Program-made: the position numbers and the translations under genes
The notes under the pieces: generated by a model
What the model was told of the DNA's origin: nothing
Database searches by the model: none
The model's input: only the letters and a program-made list of their open reading frames with translations
In this document: positions 7,989-15,322 of the stretch, in pieces
Layout of the letters: the number at the start of each line of letters is the position of its first letter
Numbering within the stretch: position 1 is the stretch's first letter
Origin: Edaphobacter paludis
GTDB taxonomy: Bacteria; Acidobacteriota; Terriglobia; Terriglobales; Acidobacteriaceae
Direction of reading: 5' to 3'
DNA: 64,000 nt
NCBI RefSeq assembly: GCF_039993895.1
Contig: NZ_CP121194.1
Coordinates: 2,232,001-2,296,000 of the forward strand

Positions 7989-8789
7989 TCAACGTTGTTT
8001 ATCGACATCGAGTGACCTACGGCGTTCACCAACAAAGGCCAACGTCTGATGGCTTTCAGAGAATTCGTACCACGCATCCATCTCGCCCCTAAATAGGTCG
8101 GGCGGCAGCTTCTTCGATGCGACCGCGTTCTCCCACACGGTGATACCTGTCTCTCTCGCTTCGATGTCATCCGGGAGACCTGCGGTGCCGTTGTAGATTT
8201 CTTGTATCCGCTCCTGTTTGGGTCCGCCGTCATCGGTGTGCATGTACTTCCTCATGGCGAGGTGCCACACGGCGAACTCTTGGATCGAGATCAGTGCGGC
8301 GATTCTGGTGTTCTGGAGTCGCGAAGGTCTTACCATCTTGCCTTTGCCGATCAGAAACTCCGATGTCACTTCCGCGTCAGCTGAGCGGCGTCCTTCGGGA
8401 TCAAATGGAACGCGAAATCCGAGATCGCCATACATCGCGCCTAACATGTAGTTCGGATCATTAAGTTGAACGAAGCTGCCCGGAGGAGCGGCCAGGACCA
8501 AGCCACAAACATAATTCGCTGTCGATTTGAACTTCCGTGTGCCTTCTTCGATATGCTCCCGAATTGGCTTGTATGGATCGAACGTGCTGAACCCTAACGG
8601 AGGCATAGAATTCACGATGTCTTTTACTTCGAGCAGAATCTTGCCGTGTGTCGGATGGTGGATCACAAAGTCTATGAGCTGGGCGACGCCGGGCAGCTGT
8701 GGCTCACGCTCGAACGCAACACCATTCGCCGTGAGATAGGCCGCGAGAACGTCCTCGCCGTACGTCGATTTGTTCTTGCCTTTCGCCAT
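7989..8789 (-). CDS. PD-(D/E)XK nuclease-like protein, second gene of a coupled pair
   Basis: 266 residues from ATG 8789. The N-terminal third has a nuclease-like core: Glu13 in a first helix (YGEDVLAAYL), Asp40 in QLIDFVIHH, then E54-V-K56 in ILLEVKDIV. This is the spacing of the PD-(D/E)XK fold found in restriction and repair nucleases. The remainder is a helical region not recognised. The start overlaps the stop of the upstream gene by one base (TGATG), so both are made from one message and probably act together. It could be a restriction-type effector or an uncharacterised DNA-damage enzyme; no methyltransferase is next to it. The fold is likely, the function unknown. Confidence 0.65.
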   Translation of the reverse strand: MAKGKNKSTYGEDVLAAYLTANGVAFEREPQLPGVAQLIDFVIHHPTHGKILLEVKDIVNSMPPLGFSTFDPYKPIREHIEEGTRKFKSTANYVCGLVLAAPPGSFVQLNDPNYMLGAMYGDLGFRVPFDPEGRRSADAEVTSEFLIGKGKMVRPSRLQNTRIAALISIQEFAVWHLAMRKYMHTDDGGPKQERIQEIYNGTAGLPDDIEARETGITVWENAVASKKLPPDLFRGEMDAWYEFSESHQTLAFVGERRRSLDVDKQR

Positions 8790-9652
8790 CAACGTACAGA
8801 CCGATGGGGGAAGCCCGCGACCCGATGCGTTTCTTCGGTCTGTATCCATTCCGTGTCGATGTTGGTGTGGGAGAACACCCCGGCGAACTTCACAAACGGA
8901 ACCATCGGAAGCCACTTCGGATTGAAGGGATTTGCAGCGTCGGGATGCAACAGGCCAACAATGCGCGACTCACGGTGATCGACCGCCATGAGGAGAATCG
9001 CACCTACACTCCGAAGAGCAGGCTTAATGATCGGCGTTCCCGTTGCGTCAAGCAGGCCGGTCGGACGCTGGAACACCGAATTCTTCAGGTCGGTGCTCAT
9101 GTACTCCCTTCCGCCACCGATAGGAACATTGATCTGGGGCGCGGAGGTCATCAGGTACTCGGCGGCAAGGGTATCCATCAGGATGCTCGCAAACGCATGA
9201 TCGGACGTGATGGCAAGGACGGTGGGCATGCCCTGTCCCGATAGCTGTTTGGCTTTGCCCTGTATCTTCGCCTTTAGCTTTTCGGTAATGAGAGCAAACG
9301 ACCCGCCGCCAGCTCCTGTGATTTCTGCCGCGAGGCCGGAACGCTCCGCCACCATCTCCGAATCCAGAGATGTGGCTTCGACGAGAAAATGATCTAGCTT
9401 CGCGTGCGTGGCGCAAAAGTCTGGACCTCCAGTGCCAGCGTCTTCGAAGAGGCGCGGCTCCAGTTTCTCAGCACGGAGCCAAGAGAACACGACTGCCTCC
9501 GCCCGGGCGGCCGCAGGGTCGCTCCTCTCGCGCTTCAAGAATTGGGTGCAGTGATTCGCAAGGTCGCGGTTACGCCCAAGATAGCTTCGATAGGAATCGT
9601 GGACATCCCGCAGTGTGTCGCCCGTGTTGTGTGGTGCCTGAGAGTGCCGCAT
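8789..9652 (-). CDS. Hypothetical protein with a degenerate nuclease-like motif, first gene of a coupled pair
   Basis: 287 residues. An N-terminal segment resembles a PD-(D/E)XK core: Glu52 in the first helix (ARAEAVVFSWL), PD at 77-78 in GTGGPDFC, and VEAT at 91-94, where the usual catalytic Lys is replaced by Thr. Together with its 3' partner, which has an intact E-V-K, this looks like a catalytic and regulatory nuclease pair. The C-terminal half (ILLMAVDHRESRIVG) is not recognised. A GAGG lies about 10 bases before the ATG. The nuclease assignment is inference from motif spacing; an unrelated fold is possible. Confidence 0.55.
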   Translation of the reverse strand: MRHSQAPHNTGDTLRDVHDSYRSYLGRNRDLANHCTQFLKRERSDPAAARAEAVVFSWLRAEKLEPRLFEDAGTGGPDFCATHAKLDHFLVEATSLDSEMVAERSGLAAEITGAGGGSFALITEKLKAKIQGKAKQLSGQGMPTVLAITSDHAFASILMDTLAAEYLMTSAPQINVPIGGGREYMSTDLKNSVFQRPTGLLDATGTPIIKPALRSVGAILLMAVDHRESRIVGLLHPDAANPFNPKWLPMVPFVKFAGVFSHTNIDTEWIQTEETHRVAGFPHRSVR

Positions 9653-9879
9653 CTTGCGCGCCTCTTCTCATTTTATCGGGTCAAAGAGCGGCATGTTATC
9701 TCTGGATTGGCTGCAACGAGGGAGGCCGAAGGCAGCAAAGGGGGATGGTGCAGGAAGGGGGAACGTCGTCCTGCCGCGCAGCCGGCGAGCGGGGGCCGGC
9801 AACCGGGCGGGATGAGGGTCCGGGAGAAACCGAAGGGGTGTCTCCCGGCGCGATTTGGGCGGCATTCAAGAGACAAAGC

Positions 9880-9901
9880 GGCCCCGGACGAATCCGGGGC
9901 C
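9880..9901. terminator. Strong GC hairpin at the 3' end of the parB transcript
   Basis: Perfect 9 bp stem GGCCCCGGA-CGAA-TCCGGGGCC, a probable terminator for the leftward ardC-parB operon, though the following T-run on the minus strand is weak. It lies 14 bp past the stop codon reached if parB is read in the shifted frame, supporting that longer C-terminus. A further 8 bp inverted repeat (CCGGGAGA/TCTCCCGG, 9820-9848) lies beyond it. Confidence 0.6.
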
Positions 9902-9972
9902 ACAGGTGGTCAATTTAGGCCGCTTTCTTCTTGGTCGTCTCTTTCTTTGCCGAAGCCTTGGCCGCTGCTGGC

Positions 9973-11601
9973 TTAGGTTTGCTCAGGCCGTCTCCCTTGG
10001 CTTTGACAGCCTTGGGCTTCTTTGGCGCGAACACCTGCTCGGCCTCTTGTCAGCAATTCCGGCTGGCTCTCTTGAGGAATGCCGATGTGGTCAGAGAGGA
10101 CGAGGCGCAGGGCGAAGCTGGTTAGCTTCTCATCTGCCGTGCCGTCCAATGCGGCCAGCACAATTTCATCATCCGACTGTTGGGAGTTCTCGTCTCCGTT
10201 GGCGAAGTGAGACGCCACCTCCTCAAGGAAGCTGTAGTCCAAATGGATGACCAAGCGAAGGAAGACGCGCAGTTGCGCGGGGCTGAATGACGCGGGAGCC
10301 TCTTCGATGATCCGCTCGAGGGTGGTGACTCTCGCCTTGCGCTGTTTGTCGCGGTGCGCTTGCTCGGTCTCGTACTCCTTCTGCTGACGTTCGAATTCGG
10401 CTTTGCTCTCCTCCTCTTTGCGCTCCTGTTCGACCTTGTACTCGGCCATGCGTTGTTCGTGGTTGGCCTCGCGTTGCGCGGCCTCCTCCTCCGTCTCAAT
10501 CTCGGGCGCGGGCGCCATCGTTGGGATGGGATGGGCTGCTGCTTCGGCTGCTGCCTGTGGGTCATGCACCGGGCAATGCTTGTCCGTGCAAACGGTGAGC
10601 TTGCGACCGAGCTGCTTGCCGTAAACGACGATTGCGGTCTTGGCTGCGCCGCACGGCATCACTGGCTCCGCGTCGGGATTGTCGGTCGCGGTCGGAATCT
10701 CCCGAACGTGGCCGCGCTGCACGGCTCCCGGTCGCTGCTCTTTGGGATTGCGCCAGCCGTTCTCGATCTGGACGAGGCCGGGGTGTGCGGCAATCTCTCG
10801 GTCTAGGAATGCCTCTATCTTGCCGTGGTAGCAGCTTGAATCGAGGCACTGGTCGGAAACCACGTCGGCAAAAAGTGCGGTGTTGTATCCGCTGCGGCGG
10901 GGGCAGGTGACGCAAGCTCCGGCTGTGGGATTGAGGGTGGGGTCTTCGCGGTCGAAGGGCGCATCCGCGAGAGACAGATAGAGGTTGGCCTGTATCCAGG
11001 CGGCAACGTGCTTGGCGGGTAGCAGGTGCGGCTCTTTGTCCTGCCAGTCCTTGCGCCAGCACTGCTCGAAGGCTTCGGCCTGGCTCTCCTGCGGGAGACG
11101 GGCGATAAGGTTGGCGTGGCTTGCGGTGATGCGCTCCTGGGTGAACGCCTCCGCCACAGTGGGGATGAGTTGCAATAGGGAGAGACGTGCGTAGACATGG
11201 CTTGCGCTCTTGCCTGACTTCTCGACCAAGGCGGCAACGTCATAGCCGGGGATGTCGAGCAATCGTTGGAAGCCCTGCGCTTCTTCATAAGGATGCACGT
11301 CGACCCGCTGGCTGTTCTCCACTAGCTGCCATTCGAGCGCCTTGGCGTCGTCGATCTCGACGATACGGGCGGGAACGGAAAACAACTCGGCAAGTTGGGC
11401 AGCGCGGTAGCGTCTGGCTCCCGCGACGATCTCGAAGCCTTGGTTATTCGGTCTTACCGTGATGGGCTGAATCAGGCCGTTGTGCTTGATGGAGTCGGCA
11501 AGTTCGTACAGCTTGGCTTCATCAAAGGTGCGGCGGGGGTTGGTGGTGGATTCGTGGATGGTGTCGATGGCGAGTATCTGGAAGGCGGAAGAATCCTGCA
11601 T
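9973..11601 (-). CDS. parB: ParB/RepB-type partition protein, C-terminus apparently frameshifted
   Basis: 542 residues from ATG 11601, which has AAGGAGA 6 bases upstream. The N-terminal ParB nuclease/CTPase-like domain has the NPRR motif (21-24) and GARRYRAAQL (about 61-70), followed by a KorB-like helix-turn-helix region (KSASHVYARL). The middle has several Cys pairs (CVTCPRR, CLDSSCYHGK, CTDKHCPVHD) that could hold zinc, then a long charged coiled coil (about 380-435). After about residue 519 the frame enters an odd Arg-rich tail. The alternative frame encodes a Lys/Ala-rich tail (APKKPKAVKAKG...) ending at 9915, next to the terminator, so a single-base insertion near 10047-10055 is likely. 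No ParA is nearby; a transcriptional or plasmid-maintenance role is possible. Confidence 0.85.
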   Translation of the reverse strand: MQDSSAFQILAIDTIHESTTNPRRTFDEAKLYELADSIKHNGLIQPITVRPNNQGFEIVAGARRYRAAQLAELFSVPARIVEIDDAKALEWQLVENSQRVDVHPYEEAQGFQRLLDIPGYDVAALVEKSGKSASHVYARLSLLQLIPTVAEAFTQERITASHANLIARLPQESQAEAFEQCWRKDWQDKEPHLLPAKHVAAWIQANLYLSLADAPFDREDPTLNPTAGACVTCPRRSGYNTALFADVVSDQCLDSSCYHGKIEAFLDREIAAHPGLVQIENGWRNPKEQRPGAVQRGHVREIPTATDNPDAEPVMPCGAAKTAIVVYGKQLGRKLTVCTDKHCPVHDPQAAAEAAAHPIPTMAPAPEIETEEEAAQREANHEQRMAEYKVEQERKEEESKAEFERQQKEYETEQAHRDKQRKARVTTLERIIEEAPASFSPAQLRVFLRLVIHLDYSFLEEVASHFANGDENSQQSDDEIVLAALDGTADEKLTSFALRLVLSDHIGIPQESQPELLTRGRAGVRAKEAQGCQSQGRRPEQT

Positions 11602-11682
11602 GGCTGCTCTCCTTGAGCGGTTGCACTGCACTAAGTTGTGGAGCGGACGCGCTTGCCCATCCGCTCCGGGGCGGGAAAGGGT

Positions 11683-12102
11683 TTAGGCGCGTGGGGTCTG
11701 CTGTTGCTGCTCGAAGACTTCGGCGAAGCCCTGCAATCTCAGGTTGTTGTCCCACACCTTGGCGAATCGCTCGTGCTGCTGATGCAAGCTGGCGAGGTAA
11801 ACGTAGTTGTCGCGGACGATGGTGCGGCTCCACTGCTCCACGCCGACATAGTCGTTTCGGTAGTAAAAGGCGCTCAGATGTGGCCCGTCGATGAATCCAA
11901 GCTCGAAACACACCTCCGGGTCGCGCATGAGGTCGCCGTTCTGTTCGCCGTAGTGCGCGACAGAGATAGAGGGCAAACCGCACGGGCCTGATTCGTCGGT
12001 CGCCTCAATGACCAAAGCCATATACGGCGGGTTCTCGATCTTGAGGTACAGTCCGTGGTGCCAACCTCCGGCCTGTTTGAGAATGCGAAGAATGGTCTGC
12101 AT
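11683..12102 (-). CDS. DUF6908-like small protein of mobile elements
   Basis: A 139-residue soluble protein (MQTILRILKQAGGWHHGLYLKIENPPYMALVIE) of a kind common beside ArdC and ParB on plasmids and integrative elements; I recall it as DUF6908, not verified. It is acidic, with a conserved-looking aromatic core (ISVAHYGEQNGDLMRDPEVCFEL) and a Gln-rich end. Its ATG overlaps the ardC stop by one base (TAATG), so translation is coupled. Function unknown; the placement suggests a role in establishment of incoming DNA. Confidence 0.75.
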   Translation of the reverse strand: MQTILRILKQAGGWHHGLYLKIENPPYMALVIEATDESGPCGLPSISVAHYGEQNGDLMRDPEVCFELGFIDGPHLSAFYYRNDYVGVEQWSRTIVRDNYVYLASLHQQHERFAKVWDNNLRLQGFAEVFEQQQQTPRA

Positions 12103-13016
12103 TACGCCACCTTCGCCAATTCTGCATCGGGCATCTCTGCCTCTGCTGCGGTGGGCGGCTGCAAGGCGGCAAGGATGACTGCGGATGCTTGCTGGATGAC
12201 TTCCAAGCTCTCAATCAAGAGTGAGGCGTTGCCATGATAAAGATTGATGTAGTCGGCGCTTGCCGTTCCGGTTTCGAGGTCTACGGCCTTGCCGATCACA
12301 AAGGCGATGGCCTCCGCTTCCGTCTCCCGCACTACCTTGGTCGTGGTGGTCCTGCGCTCGGCCTTGTGCAACATCTCGTGCGCGAGTTCATGGACAAGGG
12401 TGCTGAACTCCTCGGCCTCGGACTGGCCGGGAAGGATGGCAATCTTGCCGCCGTAACTCATGCCCAAAGCGGGGGCAATCTTTTCGGTAAACGCAAGCTC
12501 GATGCCCTGGGCTTCAATGAACGAAACGAGACGGTCGCGGTTCTCGCCTACCGTTCCGGTCATCTCCCGTAGGGTGGGAAGCTCTGCGCCTTCGGTTTGC
12601 TCGACGTCAAAGACGTAAGCGTTGCGGAACCCAACTAAAACCCGGGTGTTCTGCTTGGTGATGTCCTTGTTGGCTTCTTCGTCTTTCTTGCGCTTGATGC
12701 CGACGATGGGCGCGAGAATCCGAATCCCTTTCTCACCTTTCTTCACCTTCCGGCCTAGCTGGTTCCATGCGTACAGCCCTGCAACGCGCGTTGCGGACGG
12801 CCTCTGCCGGGCAATCTCCAGAATGTTTCCAAAGCTGTAGTTGTGGAATCTGCTCATCGCGTCGAGGTAGGCGGTGAGGGCGTCGGAGTGTCCGGCCTCT
12901 AGCTGCTCAATGAGGCTTTTCACGTTGGCGGCGATGATGTCTTTGGCGGTCTGCCGTTGCTGCGGCTGTTTGGGGGCTTCGCTGATGGGGGTGATGGTGC
13001 TTGCGGTGGTGTTCAT
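12102..13016 (-). CDS. ardC: ArdC-family antirestriction protein
   Basis: 304 residues from ATG 13016, preceded by AAGGAGG. The N-terminal domain (about 23-140; IIAANVKSLIEQLEAG, YSFGNILEIARQ, WNQLGRKVKKGEKGIRILAP) is the ssDNA-binding ArdC-N domain, and the C-terminal domain holds the zinc metallopeptidase motif HELAHEMLH (209-217). ArdC proteins protect incoming single-stranded DNA from restriction during conjugation. First of a three-gene leftward operon with the DUF6908-like gene and parB. An upstream frame reaching to 13271 is unlikely to be translated because the internal start has the strong ribosome site. Two overlapping palindromes (13052-13080) lie just upstream and may control it. 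Confidence 0.9.
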   Translation of the reverse strand: MNTTASTITPISEAPKQPQQRQTAKDIIAANVKSLIEQLEAGHSDALTAYLDAMSRFHNYSFGNILEIARQRPSATRVAGLYAWNQLGRKVKKGEKGIRILAPIVGIKRKKDEEANKDITKQNTRVLVGFRNAYVFDVEQTEGAELPTLREMTGTVGENRDRLVSFIEAQGIELAFTEKIAPALGMSYGGKIAILPGQSEAEEFSTLVHELAHEMLHKAERRTTTTKVVRETEAEAIAFVIGKAVDLETGTASADYINLYHGNASLLIESLEVIQQASAVILAALQPPTAAEAEMPDAELAKVA

Positions 13017-13469
13017 GGGTGCTTCCTCCTTGGGTGTTGGCCTTTGCACGTCCGCGTTGAAACGCGGCATGTACATGCCGAACGCCACCTGGCGAAGGCG
13101 GGGGTAGCAAGGCGCAAGGGGAGGGGTCTCCCCACCCTTGAAGAGGAAGCGGAACGCTGGAACGGAAAGGGCGAAGCGCAGCGGAGGTCTGCACAAGCGA
13201 AGCGCGGAAGATTGGGGATACCCTTGCGCCGCGCGATCGGGGCAGAGCCCCTTAGCGCTCGGTCCGTTCACCGTTCTTGATCGCGAAGCGGACGGATATG
13301 GGGTGGGCGTTGCGGGCGGGAAAGGCCCGCAGAGGTGGGGCGTGGAAGACGCCAGAGCGGCTGCAACGTGGGGAGGAAGCTTCCTACCCTTCTGCTACGG
13401 GTTTAGAATCACGAAACACGGAAATGACGACCGCACACTGGTTGCTATAGACGTGCCACAGGAGACATC
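13017..13469. other. 453 bp GC-rich intergenic region with two overlapping palindromes
   Basis: No supported gene between divergent ardC and the DGQHR gene. CCGCGTT-GA-AACGCGG (13052-13067) and the perfect 16 bp palindrome CGGCATGTACATGCCG (13065-13080) overlap by three bases, 36 to 64 bp upstream of ardC. The rest is GC-rich with no clear promoter by eye. It separates the antirestriction/partition module from the nine-gene island. Confidence 0.6.
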
Positions 13470-14450
13470 TTGACGAAGACGAAGCAGCAGAATGAGATTG
13501 CAGCACCAGCCTTATTACTCCAACACAATCCCTTCGTTTACGTGGTCGTGCTTCCTGGCAAGTGGCTTTTGACCCATACGACACCCTCATGGAGGCTTCA
13601 AGACCCTATTGCCGGATTCCAAAGGATCGTCAATGAGGCGCGATCCCGTGCCATCGCAAGAACAGTGCTGGACAACGAACGGACTTTCCCGAACGCAATC
13701 ACCCTTGCCTCAAATGTCAAGACCTTGAACTTCGATGGACGTAATCTCACTCTGCCAGATAAGACCAAGTTTCTCGTCGTTGATGGGCAGCATCGACTGT
13801 GGGCTCAGAATTTCTCGAACAAAGAGGCGAACTACGCCTGCATCGTCCATTTAGACAAGTCCGAGAAAGAGATGGCCGAACTTTTTCTAGAGATAAATGA
13901 CAATCAGAAAAGAGTTCCCTCGTCTTTGCGTTGGGATCTTGTCCGATTGGTTCAGCCGAACGGCGACGAATCAGCAATCATGGCTTCTGAGTTGGTCTTT
14001 GAACTGGTCGAAAGGAAAGACAGTCCCTTCTACTATGCTATCGACCTCACTGGCGAGCAGAAGGACGTCAGCATAAAGCAGGGGTCATTAGCGCCTGAGA
14101 TCAAGACGCTCATCACCAAGACGAAGAAAGCTCACTCTGATCTCGGTTTCGAAGCTTATGCTGGACTGCTGATTCGATTTTTTACGGCGGTGAAATCATT
14201 AGACACAAAGGGATGGGGAGACACAGACAGTACGTTCTACAAGGCACGGATTCTGCGAGCTCTACTGCGGGTTCTCACCGAGCTGATTCTAAAGAGTCCA
14301 GCGCCCGCGATGATATCGACGCCGGAATTTTTGGCTACGCTCAGGAAGATTGACCCCCTTACCCTCACGCCTGAAGTAGTGCGGGCAGCTCAAGGGACAG
14401 CCGGGGTCACCGATCTCTTTCAGGCCATGCTGAAGCAGGTTGTTGCCTAA
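13470..14450 (+). CDS. DGQHR-domain protein (ParB/DndB-like superfamily)
   Basis: 326 residues. The defining motif DGQHR is at 105-109 (FLVVDGQHRLWAQN), followed by the usual acidic and ND-rich segment (ELFLEINDNQKRVPSSLRWDL). DGQHR proteins include DndB of phosphorothioation systems and DpdB of 7-deazaguanine systems, where they regulate or assist DNA modification. The start codon at 13470 is a TTG; ATG is absent near the N-terminus, and AGGAG about 8 bases upstream supports it. It is coupled by a one-base overlap to the next gene. First gene on the left flank of the island; its partner on the right flank of the leftward operon (18479-19501) is a second, divergent DGQHR protein. Confidence 0.85.
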   Translation: MTKTKQQNEIAAPALLLQHNPFVYVVVLPGKWLLTHTTPSWRLQDPIAGFQRIVNEARSRAIARTVLDNERTFPNAITLASNVKTLNFDGRNLTLPDKTKFLVVDGQHRLWAQNFSNKEANYACIVHLDKSEKEMAELFLEINDNQKRVPSSLRWDLVRLVQPNGDESAIMASELVFELVERKDSPFYYAIDLTGEQKDVSIKQGSLAPEIKTLITKTKKAHSDLGFEAYAGLLIRFFTAVKSLDTKGWGDTDSTFYKARILRALLRVLTELILKSPAPAMISTPEFLATLRKIDPLTLTPEVVRAAQGTAGVTDLFQAMLKQVVA

Positions 14451-15280
14451 TGCGACTGTTCGATTACACTCAGGCTCAGCATTTTTGCGCACCACTACCT
14501 GCTTATCAGCAAGGCGTCGGGCAGTCACTTCCGACCCTTTACAGGGGCTCGGCTTCCAAGACTGTACGCGAAGGCTCGCAAAACTTTACTATCCATCGGA
14601 TCAGTCTACTCAACAATGTTGAGCGCGGAATCCTCTTCGGGGTGAGCCAATATCGGCGCGCTTTAGAGATGTTCACTCCAAGCAACGCTGCATGGTCGCA
14701 GGTATCTCTCTATTACGCATCGTTCTTTGCAGCGAATGCAATCCTTGGCATGTATGGAGTGTGGGTCGGACAAGGCTATTCAGCCGATGTGGAGTCAGGG
14801 ATACCGAATCATCAGGCGTTTCAGATTCATAAGAAAAATCTGAAAGGGCCGAGCGGCTATCGTGGAAGCCACGAAGTGTTCTGGGATCTCTATTACGAGG
14901 GATGCACGTCCTTTGCGCCATGGGTTCCGACTATCCTCACCGAGGCGATCGAGCCCGTGAACAATAACCGGACGTGGCAGATTACTTCGCGTAACGGTGT
15001 CAACTACGACATGGCACAAGCCTTTGACGCATCCGTTCTCTTGAAGTCAAATCCTCGCCCAAAAGACTTGAGTGAATACGGCGGGTCGCTTGGCCAACAG
15101 CGTGAGGTAACGGAGCATATTCTTAAACTCGCAGTTCACTTTGCTAAAGAGTTCAAGGTAAGCAGCTTTCCTTATGAGGGCCTTTTGGCCGGAGATCGGC
15201 CAAAGGTCATTCGCTCCCTCGTAACCGCGCCGCCGCCAAATCTTGTAACACAATCCATTTTGCAGCAATTGTTTGTGTAG
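14450..15280 (+). CDS. Hypothetical protein coupled to the DGQHR gene, HEPN-like motif
   Basis: 276 residues, start ATG overlapping the stop of the upstream gene (TAATG). The segment AAWSQVSLYYASFFAANAILGM (about 84-105) resembles the helical core of HEPN and MNT-partner proteins (YYAxFFAA), but the catalytic RxxxxH of HEPN ribonucleases is not evident, so the resemblance is weak. No membrane segment. The tight coupling means it probably works with the DGQHR protein. It ends 43 bp before the convergent ATPase gene. Family not recognised. Confidence 0.7.
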   Translation: MRLFDYTQAQHFCAPLPAYQQGVGQSLPTLYRGSASKTVREGSQNFTIHRISLLNNVERGILFGVSQYRRALEMFTPSNAAWSQVSLYYASFFAANAILGMYGVWVGQGYSADVESGIPNHQAFQIHKKNLKGPSGYRGSHEVFWDLYYEGCTSFAPWVPTILTEAIEPVNNNRTWQITSRNGVNYDMAQAFDASVLLKSNPRPKDLSEYGGSLGQQREVTEHILKLAVHFAKEFKVSSFPYEGLLAGDRPKVIRSLVTAPPPNLVTQSILQQLFV

Positions 15281-15322
15281 ACGTCGTACGTACATTCAGA
15301 AGAGAACGTCAATGCGGTCTTT

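Noticed and set aside
9370-9976. Long plus-strand frames antisense to the nuclease-like gene and across the parB end
   Set aside because: Low-complexity Arg/Gly-rich translations over GC-rich DNA; no ribosome site; opposite a better gene.
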